A stretch of 64,000 nucleotides of DNA from Zavarzinia aquatilis (GCF_003173035.1 NZ_QGLE01000001.1:372001-436000); one strand, 5' to 3'; counted from the stretch's first letter, positions 18,042 to 28,951 are shown. Translations and numbers: made by a program. The notes: generated from the letters alone by a model not told the origin.

Positions 18042-18287
18042 TCAGCCGAGCAGGGGATTGGCGAAGAGCAGCAGGAGGGCGATCACGAGGCAGTAGATCG
18101 CCATGGTCTCGATCATGGCGAGACCGACGAAGAGCGTGCGCGAGATCGTGTTGGCGGCTTCCGGCTGGCGGGCGATGGCATCCATCGCCGCGGCGACCGC
18201 CCGGCCCTCGGCCAGCGCCGGCCCGATGGCGCCGAAGCAGACCGCGACGGCGGCGGAGATGATGCTGACGAGGGCGAGCCAGTTCAT
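18042..18287 (-). CDS. atpE: N-type ATPase c subunit
   Basis: Rotor-ring proteolipid of 81 residues: two membrane helices joined by the polar loop Arg40-Gln41-Pro42. Helix 2 carries the ion-binding carboxylate Glu60 followed by Thr61 and Tyr65 (ETMAIY), and helix 1 carries a second carboxylate, Glu27 (LAEGRA). The two-Glu pattern and ET..Y were first read as a sodium signature in N-ATPases. A structural study of a Burkholderia N-ATPase ring is, as I recall, interpreted as proton-binding, so ion choice is open. Confidence 0.95.
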   Translation of the reverse strand: MNWLALVSIISAAVAVCFGAIGPALAEGRAVAAAMDAIARQPEAANTISRTLFVGLAMIETMAIYCLVIALLLLFANPLLG

Positions 18288-18976
18288 GGGTCTTTCCTTT
18301 GCTGCGATGGGCGGTGTTCCGCTTCCCCCACCGCCTCGGCGATGAAGACCATGGCGAGAACCGCGAAGATATAGGCCTGGACCGCCCCGGTGAGCAGGTC
18401 GAGGGCCATGAGCGGGATGGGCACCAGCAGCCCCGCGAGGGACAGCACGATGCCGATGACGAAGACGCCGCTCATTACATTGCCGAACAGGCGAACCAGC
18501 AGGGAGAAGGTCCGCGTGATGTTCTCGATGAAATTGAGCGGGATCATGATCGGATTGGGCGCGGCGAAACTGGCAAGGTAACCCCGCACGCCCCCGGCGC
18601 GGATGCCGAAGACGATGACCGCGATGAAGACGAGCAGGGCGAGGGCGGCATCGGTCTCGAGCTTGGCCGTCGGCGGCTCCACCCCCGGGATCAGCGACGA
18701 CCAGTTGGCGGTCAGGATGTAGAGGAACAGCGTGCCGACGAAGGGCCGATAGGCCGCCGCGGGCACGCGCATGGTCTCTTCGATCTGGCCGTCCAGCGTC
18801 TCGACCACGGTTTCGAGCAGGGCCTGAACCCTGGTCGGCCGCAGCGACAGGCGCCTTGTAAGGAAGAAGCCGCCAAGCGCGAGCGCGAGCATGATGCCCC
18901 AGGTGACGAGCACGGCGGCGGTCACCGGCACGGGGCCGAGGTGGAACAGCGCGACGCTTTCGAGCGGCGAGGTCAT
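18284..18976 (-). CDS. atpB: N-type ATPase a subunit
   Basis: Membrane stator subunit forming the ion half-channels, 230 residues with several hydrophobic helices. The essential arginine lies in TFSLLVRLFGNVMSG, and NPIMIPLNFIENITR precedes it. The ATG at 18976 (MTSPLESVALF) is selected because it overlaps the atpR stop as ATGA; the longer open frame upstream lies within atpR. It ends in an ATGA overlap with atpE. Confidence 0.95.
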   Translation of the reverse strand: MTSPLESVALFHLGPVPVTAAVLVTWGIMLALALGGFFLTRRLSLRPTRVQALLETVVETLDGQIEETMRVPAAAYRPFVGTLFLYILTANWSSLIPGVEPPTAKLETDAALALLVFIAVIVFGIRAGGVRGYLASFAAPNPIMIPLNFIENITRTFSLLVRLFGNVMSGVFVIGIVLSLAGLLVPIPLMALDLLTGAVQAYIFAVLAMVFIAEAVGEAEHRPSQQRKDP

Positions 18977-19263
18977 GGCCTTGCTCCCCGCACCTGACGC
19001 ATCACGAGCCAGCGCCCGGCCAGAATGCCGACGGCGGCCGAAAGCAGCGGCACCGCCCCGGCGAGGGCGGCGAGCAGCAGGCCGCCGCCCAGCAGGGCAA
19101 AGCGCAGCACCATCACACCGACGAGGGCGAGCGTGCGGCGCCGTGCCTCGAACCGGCGGACCTGCCACCACAGGCCCTTGAAATAGAGCAGGCCGAAGGC
19201 GACACCGGCGGCCAGCCCGGCCAGAACCTGCAGCAGCATGGTGGCGCTATCCGCCGGCATCAC
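18973..19263 (-). CDS. atpR: N-ATPase subunit AtpR
   Basis: Small membrane protein of 96 residues with three predicted hydrophobic segments (LLQVLAGLAAGVAFGLLYF; LALVGVMVLRFALLGGGLLL; LLSAAVGILAGRWLVM). AtpR is found only in N-ATPase operons, between atpQ and atpB, and its presence is diagnostic. Its role is thought to be assembly or contact with the c ring. It overlaps both neighbours by 4 bases. Confidence 0.88.
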   Translation of the reverse strand: MMPADSATMLLQVLAGLAAGVAFGLLYFKGLWWQVRRFEARRRTLALVGVMVLRFALLGGGLLLAALAGAVPLLSAAVGILAGRWLVMRQVRGARP

Positions 19264-19552
19264 GCCCGCCCCATCCAGCGCCAGGCCGACCAGCAGCCGA
19301 GGCCGAGGCCGACCATGAGGAGGGGCGCGGTCCAGAACAGCCCGCTGGCCAACTCCCGGTCGAGCCAGCGTCCGAGGAAGAGACCGAGCAGGGCGGGCGT
19401 CACGATCATCCAGCCGAGCACGCCGATCTGGGCGAGGCGGCGCAGGGCCGAAGCCTCGCCTTCCGCCTCGTGGCGCCGGCGGCGGTCACGCCGGACCCGG
19501 GTTTCCTTCACCAGGGGATCGGCTTCGTCGGGCGGCGGGGGGACGGGCGGGT

Positions 19553-19556
<4 letters not shown>
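19260..19556 (-). CDS. atpQ: N-ATPase AtpQ (AtpI-like) membrane protein
   Basis: A 98-residue protein with a charged N-terminus (RVRRDRRRRHEAEGE) and two membrane helices. The GLFLGRWLDRELASGLFWTAP stretch is typical of AtpI-like assembly proteins. It occupies the AtpQ position between atpC and atpR in the N-ATPase order. AtpI relatives help c-ring assembly and possibly magnesium entry. ATGA overlaps join it to both neighbours. Confidence 0.88.
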
Positions 19557-21438
<1,882 letters not shown>

Positions 21439-21567
21439 TCAGCGTTGCACCTTTGGCGCCGCGCGGCCACCCTCAGATGGCACGCATGACAAATCCGCAG
21501 GCTTTGCGCCGAACGCATGGCGGCGGATGTTAGGCTGACAGGGTGAACTCGATGTTAAGATCGGCCG

Positions 21568-23400
21568 GTGGACAGGGATAAACGCATCGGGCGCCGCCGA
21601 TGGGCGCGCATCTTCGCCTGCGGGCTGGCGGGTCTGCTCGTCCTCGCGGGGGGACTCGGGCTCTGCGCCTGGCTCTGGCGGGTCGATCTGGCCCGCTGGA
21701 GCCTTGCCCGCGTGCTGGAGGATCAGGGCTTCGGCCCCGTCGCCCTGACCGTCGATGGGGTCGATTTCGGCCGAATCGATGTCTCCGACCTGTCCTTGCG
21801 CGGTGGCGCGGTCGCCGCGTCGCATCTGGCGGTCGATTTCGAGCTGTCGGCCCTGCTCGACGGTCGGATCGGCGCCGTCACCCTGGCCGGCCTGATTCTC
21901 GATCTCGCCGATGGGCCTTCCGGCCTCGAAGCCGGCGGCCGGCCCTTGCTCGCACCGGACGGCGGGGGCGGCGCATCGGGTGGTGGACTTGGCATCGAAA
22001 TCGGCGCCTTCGCTCTCGATCAGGCCCGCATCACCTATCGCAGCGGCGCGGATGTCTGGACGGTGGGGGCGTCGACCACGCTCTCGCTCGCGGGGAGCCA
22101 TGTCGCCGCCGACACGCTGACGGCCTCGGTCGAAGGTCCGGTGGGCAAGGCCGCGCTCACGGCCGGGGCGGTGTCGCTGGACCTGCCGGCCGAAGGCGGC
22201 GTCGCGCTGCAACTCGCCGCCGCCGCGGTCGATCTGCCGGATCTGCCCTGGGCCCTGTCGGGTGCCACCATCGGTGTGAAACTGACGGACGGGGGCCTGC
22301 AAACCACGGTGACCGGGGCCGTGCTGCGGAACCTTCAGCAGCCGCCGCTCTTGATTCCGGTAAGCCTGTCGGGCCAAGCCGGCCTAGCGGGCGATATCGT
22401 GGAGTTCACGGTGCAAGCCGCAACCCTGACCGCGGGGCCAGCCCGCCTCGACATTGCCGGTCGTTACGACACCGCCAAGGCGGCACTGGACGCCAGCATC
22501 GCGCTGCCGCCGGTGCGTTTTGCGAAGGATGGCCTGCAGCCGGTGGATTTCAGCCCGCGACTGGGGGCACTGCCGGGAAAGCTCTGGGGCGGCGTCGGTC
22601 TTTCGGGCAAGGTCACCTGGCAGGGCGGCAAGCTTGCTTCCGATCTCGCCCTCGCGCTCGACGACCTCGGCTTTGCCGGCGAGGCGGCGACGGTGAGCAA
22701 GCTGAAGGCCACGCTGCGCATCACCCGGCCCTGGCCGCTGGTCACCGCCGCCGGCCAGCGCCTGACCGCGACGGTTTCGAGCGCGGGTGAAAGCGCGGAT
22801 ATCGAATTCACCGGACAGATTCTGGCGAAGCCCGCGCTGAAGACCGAGAATATCGCGATCCAGGCCGCGGGCGGAACCCTGCGCGCGGGCGGTTTCACGA
22901 CCTCGCTTGACCGGCCGGCGATCGACACGGTGGTCGAGGTTTCGCACCTCGATCTTGCCGAGGTCACCCGCATCCTCGGCATCGACGGACTGACCGGCAC
23001 GGGGTTCCTCGACGGGCGGGTGCCGATCCGGGTCGCGGGCGACAAGGTCACGCTGACCGACGGCGCGCTGAAGGCGCAGGGGCCGGGGACCCTGTCCTAT
23101 CGGCCGGGCAACCTGCCGCCGCAGATCGCCGCCGCCGGCCGCGAAATGGAACTGACCCTGCAGGCCCTGTCGGACTTCCGTTACGACAGCCTCGCCATCG
23201 AATTCGCCAAGGCGGCGGAGGGCGAGGGCTATGTCCTGCTGAAGATGGCGGGCGGCAACCCGGTGCTGCTGCCCGGTCAGCCGTTCAATTTCAACATCAG
23301 GCTGGAGAGCAATTTCGCCCGGCTTGCCGATCTCGTCCTGCTCGGCCTAAGGTCGGCGCAGGATTTCTTGGGCCGGGCAGCAGGGAGGCAGAACGAGTGA
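21568..23400 (+). CDS. ydbH: YdbH-family intermembrane lipid-transfer protein
   Basis: AsmA-clan bridge protein of 610 residues with one N-terminal membrane anchor (about residues 13-36) and a long periplasmic beta-rich repeat region. The C-terminal ALSDFRYDSLAIEFAKAAEGEGYVLLKMAGGNPVLLPGQPFNFNIRLESN is typical of YdbH. In E. coli YdbH with YnbE forms a tunnel moving phospholipids to the outer membrane, redundantly with TamB and YhdP. The immediate ynbE and ydbL neighbours confirm the assignment. It starts at a GTG; the ribosome site is weak. It overlaps ynbE by 4 bases. Confidence 0.88.
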   Translation: MDRDKRIGRRRWARIFACGLAGLLVLAGGLGLCAWLWRVDLARWSLARVLEDQGFGPVALTVDGVDFGRIDVSDLSLRGGAVAASHLAVDFELSALLDGRIGAVTLAGLILDLADGPSGLEAGGRPLLAPDGGGGASGGGLGIEIGAFALDQARITYRSGADVWTVGASTTLSLAGSHVAADTLTASVEGPVGKAALTAGAVSLDLPAEGGVALQLAAAAVDLPDLPWALSGATIGVKLTDGGLQTTVTGAVLRNLQQPPLLIPVSLSGQAGLAGDIVEFTVQAATLTAGPARLDIAGRYDTAKAALDASIALPPVRFAKDGLQPVDFSPRLGALPGKLWGGVGLSGKVTWQGGKLASDLALALDDLGFAGEAATVSKLKATLRITRPWPLVTAAGQRLTATVSSAGESADIEFTGQILAKPALKTENIAIQAAGGTLRAGGFTTSLDRPAIDTVVEVSHLDLAEVTRILGIDGLTGTGFLDGRVPIRVAGDKVTLTDGALKAQGPGTLSYRPGNLPPQIAAAGREMELTLQALSDFRYDSLAIEFAKAAEGEGYVLLKMAGGNPVLLPGQPFNFNIRLESNFARLADLVLLGLRSAQDFLGRAAGRQNE

Positions 23401-23603
23401 CGGATCAGCCGATGGACCGCGCGAGGATACCCCTCCGCCTCGTACCCGTGGCCCTCGTGGCCGCGGCCTGCGCGCCGCGGGTCGAGGTGGTCGCCCCGCG
23501 GGAGCCGATCACCATCAATCTCAACATCAAGCTCGACGCCGACGTTCGTCTGCACATCGAGGAAAAGGCCAAGCAGGATGTGGAATCCAAGTCGATCTTT
23601 TGA
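23397..23603 (+). CDS. ynbE: YnbE-family outer-membrane lipoprotein
   Basis: A 68-residue lipoprotein. A short N-terminus with a hydrophobic run ends in VALVAAAC, a lipobox-like site at Cys25. The mature part has ITINLNIKLDADVRLHIEEKAKQDVE, the conserved YnbE core predicted to pair with the YdbH C-terminus and multimerise. The GTG at 23397 has GGGAGG 8 bases upstream and overlaps the ydbH stop. A later ATG at 23412 is an alternative. Confidence 0.85.
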   Translation: MTDQPMDRARIPLRLVPVALVAAACAPRVEVVAPREPITINLNIKLDADVRLHIEEKAKQDVESKSIF

Positions 23604-23940
23604 GCCGAAGCGCCGGCTTCTGCTGCTGGCGGCCGCCGGTATCGCCCTGGCCCCTTCGCTCGCGCTGGCCGAAACCCGGCCGCTCGACGCGCCGCGTGCC
23701 GCCGGCTCCGTGGGTGAGCGTTACGACGGCTATGCCGTCACCCGCCCCGGCGCGACGCCCGATATCGCCGCCCTGGTCGAGCGGGTGAATGTCGAGCGCC
23801 GGGCGCTCTATACCGAAAGGGCCAAGGCGCAGGGCGTGCCGGTCGAGGAAGTGGGCAAGATCTACGCCCTCGAAATCATCAAGTCGGCGCCCAAGGGCAC
23901 CTGGTTCCAGGCCGAGGACGGCAGCTGGACGCAGAAGTAG
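23578..23940 (+). CDS. ydbL: YdbL-family periplasmic protein (DUF1318)
   Basis: A 120-residue protein with a signal peptide cleaved about residue 31 (LAPSLALA-ET). The mature domain contains GERYDGYAVTRPGA, NVERRALYTERAKAQGV and GTWFQAEDGSWTQK, typical of YdbL. It overlaps ynbE by 26 bases in another frame. YdbL modulates YdbH-YnbE function in E. coli, perhaps as a chaperone. Confidence 0.86.
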   Translation: MWNPSRSFEPKRRLLLLAAAGIALAPSLALAETRPLDAPRAAGSVGERYDGYAVTRPGATPDIAALVERVNVERRALYTERAKAQGVPVEEVGKIYALEIIKSAPKGTWFQAEDGSWTQK

Positions 23941-23997
23941 CGGTCGCGCCCCGGCGGCGCCAGAATGGCGCCCGGATGGCAACCGGGGAGCGATTCC

Positions 23998-25440
23998 GTG
24001 CTGACACCTGAGGCCGCGGTCGACCGGCTGGAAGTTCTCTATGGCGAGGCGGTCCACGCGCTGACGGCGGCGGTGGACCGCTATCTGCACGACCGCACGG
24101 TCCCGACAGCCGAAGAGAAGCGGGCGTTTCGTTATCCGCTGCTGCGGGTGACCTGTCATCAGCTGGGCGGCGCGACCCGCAACCGCCGGGCCTTCGCCAA
24201 GTTCCAGCGCCCCGGCGTCTACGAGACGACGATCACCCAGCCCCGGCATTTCCGCGCCTATCTCCTCGAACAGCTCACCCCGCTCGTCGAGGAATATGGC
24301 GCCGAGATCGAAGTGGTGCCGGGCGATTGCGACATCCCCTATCCCTATGTGATCGAGCGGGTGGAGGAAATCGCCCGGGCTGGCGTCACAGCGACGGAAC
24401 TCGGCCTGTATTTTCCGAGGCCGGACCTCACCCTCGTCGGCGACGAGGTGCCGGACGGACAATGGGTCGTCCCGGCCGAGGCGCCCCGGCCGCTCGCCCT
24501 GTTCGATGCCGTGCGCATCGACTTCTCGCTGCGCCGGCTGGTGCATTACACCGGCGGCCATTGGCGCCACGTCCAGAAATGGATCCTGCTGACCAATTAC
24601 CATCGCTATGTCGATGAATTCGTGCGTTGGGGCCTCGCCCGTCTCGCCGAGGACAATGCCTATACCGCCCTCGTGCTGCCCGGCGGCGCGCGGATCGAGC
24701 GCGGCATGGCCCGCGAGACGGCGGAGGGGCTGATCGCGTCAAGCCCCTGGCACCGCTTCCAGATGCCCGCCTATCACCTGATCGCGCGGGACGGGCAGGG
24801 GGTCACGCTGATCAATATCGGTGTCGGCCCGTCCAACGCCAAGAACATCACCGATCACCTTGCGGCGTTGCGGCCCAATTGCTGGCTCATGGTCGGTCAC
24901 TGCGCGGGTCTCCGCCAGTCGCAGCAGATCGGCGATTATGTCCTCGCCCATGCTTACCTGCGGCAGGATCGCATCCTTGACGAGTTGCTGCCGCCGGACA
25001 TTCCCGTTCCCGCCCTCGCCGAGGTGCAGGTCGCGCTGCAGGATGCCGCGGCCATGGTCACCGGCGAGGCGGAGGATGTGCTGAAGGAACGGCTGCGCAC
25101 GGGCACCGTCGTCACCAATGGCGACCGGAACTGGGAGCTGCGCTACACGCTGGAGAGCCGGCGCATCAATCTCTCCCGCGCTGTCGCCCTCGACATGGAA
25201 AGCGGCACCATCGCCGCCAACGGCTACCGGCTGCGCGTGCCCTATGGCACCCTGCTCTGCGTCTCCGACAAGCCGCTGCACGGCGAGATCAAGCTGCCCG
25301 GTGCTGCCAATGCCTTCTATGAAAAGGCGGTGGCGCAGCATCTGGTCATCGGTCTGACCGCGCTCGACCTGCTGCGCGAGCGGCAGGACATGCTGCATTC
25401 CCGCAAACTGCGCTCCTTCGACGAGCCGCCGTTCCGATGA
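23998..25440 (+). CDS. amn: AMP nucleosidase
   Basis: Hydrolyses AMP to adenine and ribose 5-phosphate, 480 residues, cytoplasmic. It has the N-terminal AMN domain (CHQLGGATRNRRAFAKFQRPG, VYETTITQP) and the C-terminal phosphorylase-like domain with INIGVGPSNAKNITDHLA, VGHCAGLRQSQ, ALDMESGTIAANGYR and CVSDKPLHGEIKLPG. The GTG at 23998 is chosen because GGGGAG lies 7 bases upstream; an ATG 11 codons earlier lacks a ribosome site. It overlaps yaiI by 4 bases. Confidence 0.93.
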   Translation: MLTPEAAVDRLEVLYGEAVHALTAAVDRYLHDRTVPTAEEKRAFRYPLLRVTCHQLGGATRNRRAFAKFQRPGVYETTITQPRHFRAYLLEQLTPLVEEYGAEIEVVPGDCDIPYPYVIERVEEIARAGVTATELGLYFPRPDLTLVGDEVPDGQWVVPAEAPRPLALFDAVRIDFSLRRLVHYTGGHWRHVQKWILLTNYHRYVDEFVRWGLARLAEDNAYTALVLPGGARIERGMARETAEGLIASSPWHRFQMPAYHLIARDGQGVTLINIGVGPSNAKNITDHLAALRPNCWLMVGHCAGLRQSQQIGDYVLAHAYLRQDRILDELLPPDIPVPALAEVQVALQDAAAMVTGEAEDVLKERLRTGTVVTNGDRNWELRYTLESRRINLSRAVALDMESGTIAANGYRLRVPYGTLLCVSDKPLHGEIKLPGAANAFYEKAVAQHLVIGLTALDLLRERQDMLHSRKLRSFDEPPFR

Positions 25441-25901
25441 AGGGTGCGCTCACCATCCTCGTCGACGGCGACGCCTGCCCGGTGAAACCCGAGGTGTTCA
25501 AGGTTGCCGAGCGTTACAATGTGCCGGTCGTCGTGGTCGCCAACAGTTTCGTCAACCTGCCGCGCCATCCGCTGTTCAGCCGCATGATCGTCGGCGACGG
25601 GTTCGATGCGGCGGACGACTGGATCGCGGAGCAGGCCGATGGTGCCTCCATCGTCGTGACCGCCGACGTGCCGCTGGCCGCCCGCGCGGTAAAGGCGGGG
25701 GCTACGGCGATTTCGCCCGCCGGCAAGCCTTTCACCGAGGCGGGCATCGGCCTTGCCCTCGCCACCCGCAACCTGATGACCGAACTCCGGGCGGCGGGGG
25801 AGGTGACAAGCGGCCCGCGCGCCTTCTCGGCCCGCGACCGCTCCACTTTCCTGTCCGCCCTCGACGAGGCGGTGAACCGTCTGCGCCGGAAGGGCCTGTG
25901 A
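25437..25901 (+). CDS. YaiI/YqxD family protein (UPF0178)
   Basis: A 154-residue protein with the family's N-terminal VDGDACPVKPEV, VVVANSF, the acidic VTADVPLA and NLMTELR. The fold is PIN-like, suggesting nucleotide or nucleic-acid hydrolysis, but no function is established. ATGA overlap with the AMP nucleosidase gene implies coupled translation; one base separates it from the RidA gene. Confidence 0.9.
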   Translation: MKGALTILVDGDACPVKPEVFKVAERYNVPVVVVANSFVNLPRHPLFSRMIVGDGFDAADDWIAEQADGASIVVTADVPLAARAVKAGATAISPAGKPFTEAGIGLALATRNLMTELRAAGEVTSGPRAFSARDRSTFLSALDEAVNRLRRKGL

Positions 25902-25902
25902 C

Positions 25903-26286
25903 ATGAGCGAGCGACGACTGATCACCTCCGGCTCCCGCTTCGAGGCGGAGATCGGCTATTCCCGCGCCGTGGTGCAGGGCGACTGGGTCTTCGTCTCCGG
26001 CACCACGGGCTTCGACTATGCGGCCATGACCATCGTCGACGATGTCGCCGGACAATGCGAACAGGCGCTGCGCAACATCGCCGCGGCGCTTTCGGAGGCG
26101 GGTGTCGCGATGGCCGATGTCGTCCGCGTGCACTACTACCTGCCCGATGCCGGCGATTTTCCCGCCTGCTGGCCGGTGCTGCGGCGCTGGCTGGGCGATA
26201 TCCGGCCGGCCGCGACCATGCTGGTCAGCGGCCTCGCCGATCCCCGCATGAAGATCGAAATCGAAGTGACGGCGCTGAAGCGATGA
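25903..26286 (+). CDS. RidA family enamine/imine deaminase-like protein
   Basis: A 127-residue Rid superfamily protein. The conserved arginine is in [17 protein letters not shown], matching Arg105 of RidA, and WVFVSGTTGFD and VVRVHYYLPD are present. Classical RidA hydrolyses reactive 2-aminoacrylate from PLP enzymes; this subgroup is not clearly RidA itself. It lies between yaiI and cobP, overlapping cobP by 4 bases. Confidence 0.88.
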   Translation: MSERRLITSGSRFEAEIGYSRAVVQGDWVFVSGTTGFDYAAMTIVDDVAGQCEQALRNIAAALSEAGVAMADVVRVHYYLPDAGDFPACWPVLRRWLGDIRPAATMLVSGLADPRMKIEIEVTALKR

Positions 26287-26828
26287 GTGGACGGGACGAG
26301 ACGCCCTGGCCCCATGTGACGCTGGTGCTGGGCGGCGCCCGTTCGGGCAAGAGCCGCCATGCCGAGGCCCTGGTGCGCGCGGCCGGCCCCGCGCCCTGGA
26401 CCTATGTCGCGACGGCCGAGGCCTGGGACGACGAGATGCGCGCGCGCATTGCCCATCACCGGGCGGAGCGGGCGGCAAGCGGTGGCGGGGGCTGGGTCAC
26501 CGTCGATGCTCCGCTCGATCCCGGGGGCGCCTTGCTGGCGGCCCCGGCGGAATCGCCGGTGCTGGTCGATTGCCTGACCCTGTGGCTGACCAATCTGATG
26601 CTGGGCGGGCACGATGTGGATGCGGCGTCGGAGGTGTTTTTCGCCGCGCTTTCGGCGCGACGCGGGCCGGTGGTGCTCGTCGCCAACGAGGTCGGCCTCG
26701 GCATCGTGCCGGAAAACGCCCTCGCCCGGGCTTTCCGCGATGCGGCGGGGCGCCTGAACCAGCGGATTGCCGCGCGGGCGGGCCGGGTGCTGTTCATCGT
26801 CGCCGGCCTGCCCATCGTGGTGAAGTGA
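26283..26828 (+). CDS. cobP: Adenosylcobinamide kinase/guanylyltransferase
   Basis: CobP/CobU, 181 residues: phosphorylates adenosylcobinamide and transfers GMP to it in nucleotide-loop assembly of cobalamin. Walker A is GGARSGKS near the N-terminus, followed by [19 protein letters not shown] (the catalytic His region) and [15 protein letters not shown]. The ATG at 26283 overlaps the RidA stop. No other cobalamin gene is in the window, so it is separated from its pathway. Confidence 0.93.
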   Translation: MSGRDETPWPHVTLVLGGARSGKSRHAEALVRAAGPAPWTYVATAEAWDDEMRARIAHHRAERAASGGGGWVTVDAPLDPGGALLAAPAESPVLVDCLTLWLTNLMLGGHDVDAASEVFFAALSARRGPVVLVANEVGLGIVPENALARAFRDAAGRLNQRIAARAGRVLFIVAGLPIVVK

Positions 26829-26928
26829 TCACGCCCGACCAATTGCGGGGCCGAGCGGCCCTTTCGCATTTGCCATACAAGGTGCGGGCGCGGTAGAAGG
26901 TCGGGATAGGCCTACATACGGAACCGCC

Positions 26929-27309
26929 ATGAATTTCCTTCTGCGCGCCCTGACCTGGTGGCACGATTCCACGCTCGGCACGGCCCTGTTCACCTCCCGC
27001 AAGGGCGAGCAGGTCGGCAAGGACGAGCAGGGCAATCGCTATTACCGCGAACGCGGCGGCGACCGCCGCTGGGTGATGTATAATGGCGAGATCGAGGCGA
27101 CCCGCATTCCGCCGGAATGGCACGCCTGGCTGCACGGCCTCAGCGATGCGCCGCCGTCGGAAAAGCCGCTGCCGACCAAGGCCTGGGAAAAGCCGCATCA
27201 CCCCAATCTGACCGGCACGGCCGCGGCCTACCATCCGCCGGGCAGCCTGGTGTCCGAAGGCCAGCGGGCGCGCGCCGTCGGCGATTACGAACCCTGGACC
27301 CCGGCGTGA
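26929..27309 (+). CDS. NDUFA12-like complex I accessory subunit
   Basis: A 126-residue homologue of the mitochondrial complex I subunit NDUFA12 (B17.2), found in alphaproteobacteria. The core [16 protein letters not shown]...[24 protein letters not shown] is highly characteristic. It assembles on the peripheral arm at the membrane interface. It stands alone before mlaD, and is good evidence for the host class. Confidence 0.93.
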   Translation: MNFLLRALTWWHDSTLGTALFTSRKGEQVGKDEQGNRYYRERGGDRRWVMYNGEIEATRIPPEWHAWLHGLSDAPPSEKPLPTKAWEKPHHPNLTGTAAAYHPPGSLVSEGQRARAVGDYEPWTPA

Positions 27310-27355
27310 CGCGGTCGCCGCGCTTTCGCCGCAAAGCCGAGGGAAGTTCAGCGTC

Positions 27356-27835
27356 ATGAATTCGAATCTGGTCGAAACCCTGATCGGTGCCATCGTCATT
27401 GGCGTGGCGGCGGTATTCCTCGTCTTCGCCTATTCGACCGTCGGCCCGAAGACCGGCGGCGGCTATGCGCTGACGGCGAAATTCGATCGCGTCGACGGGC
27501 TGCCCGTCGGTGCCGATGTCCGCATCAGCGGCATCAAGGTCGGCAGCGTCACCGGGCAGGATCTCGATCCCGTCACCTATCGGGCGCTCGTCCGCATCAG
27601 CATGTCGTCGACCATCGAGCTGCCGGATGACAGTTCGGCCAAGGTCGCGTCCGAAGGCCTGCTGGGCGGCGCCTATATCGCGATCGAGCCGGGTGGCAGC
27701 GACAAGCTGCTCAAGGCCGGTGGCGAGATCAAATATACCCAGAGTTCGGTCGACCTCATGGGACTGATCAGCCGCGCGGTCTTCGGCGGCGCGACCGACA
27801 GCCAGGGAACGGCGCCGGCCAGCGGCGGCAACTGA
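27356..27835 (+). CDS. mlaD: Outer membrane lipid asymmetry protein MlaD
   Basis: MCE-domain substrate-binding subunit of the Mla phospholipid transporter, 159 residues. It has an N-terminal membrane helix (about 8-27), then an MCE domain (about 38-117) with FDRVDGLPVGADVRISGIKVGSV and ASEGLLGGAYIAIEPGG. MlaE, MlaF, MlaC and MlaB are not adjacent; in alphaproteobacteria mlaD is often found alone beside NDUFA12 and DUF2155 genes, as here. Confidence 0.92.
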   Translation: MNSNLVETLIGAIVIGVAAVFLVFAYSTVGPKTGGGYALTAKFDRVDGLPVGADVRISGIKVGSVTGQDLDPVTYRALVRISMSSTIELPDDSSAKVASEGLLGGAYIAIEPGGSDKLLKAGGEIKYTQSSVDLMGLISRAVFGGATDSQGTAPASGGN

Positions 27836-27839
27836 GATC

Positions 27840-28340
27840 ATGAAGGCGGCACATGCTCTGGCCCTGGCCGCGGCTCTGACGCTGGCCGCGCCGGCCCTGG
27901 CGCAGACGGCGACCGAGTCACCGGCCGATGCCGCGCCGCCGACCGAAGATGTGCCGACCGATGTCGAGCCCGTGGTGCCGCCGGGCGGCGAATCTCCCTC
28001 GGCGCCCGCGCCCGTGGTGGGCGGCGTCGTCACCGGCGTCATTCTGCAGGGGCTGGACAAGGTCTCGGCCCGGACGTCGGTGGTCGAGGTGCCGCTCGAT
28101 GGCACGGCGACCTTCGGCACCCTGACCATCCGCGCGCGCCAGTGCATCACCGCACCGCCGGACGAAAAGCCCGAGACTTCGGCCTTCCTCGAAATCGCCG
28201 ACACGCCGCCGGGTCACGACCCGCTGCCCGTCTTCTCGGGCTGGATGTTCGCGTCGAGCCCGGCGCTTTCCGCGCTCGAGCACCCGGTCTATGACGTCTG
28301 GGTCACGGCCTGCAAGATGGCGGCCCCCGGCAAGCCCTGA
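27840..28340 (+). CDS. DUF2155 domain protein, exported
   Basis: A 166-residue protein with a signal peptide (cleavage after APALAQ, near residue 22), a Pro/Ala/Glu-rich linker and a C-terminal DUF2155 domain: [67 protein letters not shown]. Two cysteines probably form a disulfide. Function is unknown; the family is alphaproteobacterial. Its 3' end overlaps the convergent aat gene by 52 bases. Confidence 0.88.
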   Translation: MKAAHALALAAALTLAAPALAQTATESPADAAPPTEDVPTDVEPVVPPGGESPSAPAPVVGGVVTGVILQGLDKVSARTSVVEVPLDGTATFGTLTIRARQCITAPPDEKPETSAFLEIADTPPGHDPLPVFSGWMFASSPALSALEHPVYDVWVTACKMAAPGKP

Positions 28341-28945
28341 GGCAAGGCGAAGAAATCGCCGGGCGGCGCGTTCAACGCGGCGGCGAGCAACTGCCGGTAC
28401 TGGTCGCGCGGGATTTCGCGGGCGCCGAAACGCTTCAGATGCTCGGTGACGAACTGCGTATCCAGCAACGTGAAGCCGCCCGCCCGCAACCGCGCGACGA
28501 GATGGACGAGGGCGACCTTCGAGGCGTCGGTCTCGCGGCTGAACATGCTTTCGCCAAAGAAGGCGGCGCCCAGCCGAACCCCGTAAAGCCCGCCGACCAG
28601 CCGCCCGTCCAGCCGGGCCTCGACCGAATGGGCATGGCCGGCACGGAACAGCTCGGTATAGAGATGGCGGATGCGGTGGCTGATCCAGGTGGTGCGCCGC
28701 CCGGCGGCCGAGGCGGCGCAGGCGGCGATCACGGATTCGAAATCCCGGTCGATCGTGACCTCGAAATTCCCGCTTCGGATGACCTTGGCGAGGCTGCGCG
28801 GGACATGGAAATGGTCGAGCGGCAGGATGCCCCGCCAGTCGGGGTCGACCCAGAACAGGTCCTGATCGTGAACGTGGTCGGCCATCGGGAAGATCCCGGC
28901 GGCATAGGCCCGCAGCAGCACGGTGGGGGTCAGAAGCTCGCTCAT
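28289..28945 (-). CDS. aat: Leucyl/phenylalanyl-tRNA--protein transferase
   Basis: N-end rule enzyme adding Leu or Phe to proteins with N-terminal Lys or Arg, marking them for ClpS/ClpAP. The 218-residue protein has [60 protein letters not shown] and [26 protein letters not shown], all conserved in Aat. The final 17 codons overlap DUF2155 on the opposite strand. Confidence 0.95.
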   Translation of the reverse strand: MSELLTPTVLLRAYAAGIFPMADHVHDQDLFWVDPDWRGILPLDHFHVPRSLAKVIRSGNFEVTIDRDFESVIAACAASAAGRRTTWISHRIRHLYTELFRAGHAHSVEARLDGRLVGGLYGVRLGAAFFGESMFSRETDASKVALVHLVARLRAGGFTLLDTQFVTEHLKRFGAREIPRDQYRQLLAAALNAPPGDFFALPQGLPGAAILQAVTQTS

Positions 28946-28951
28946 GCCTCT

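Noticed and set aside
23965-23997. An earlier ATG start for AMP nucleosidase
   Set aside because: No ribosome site precedes it, while GGGGAG lies 7 bases before the GTG at 23998.
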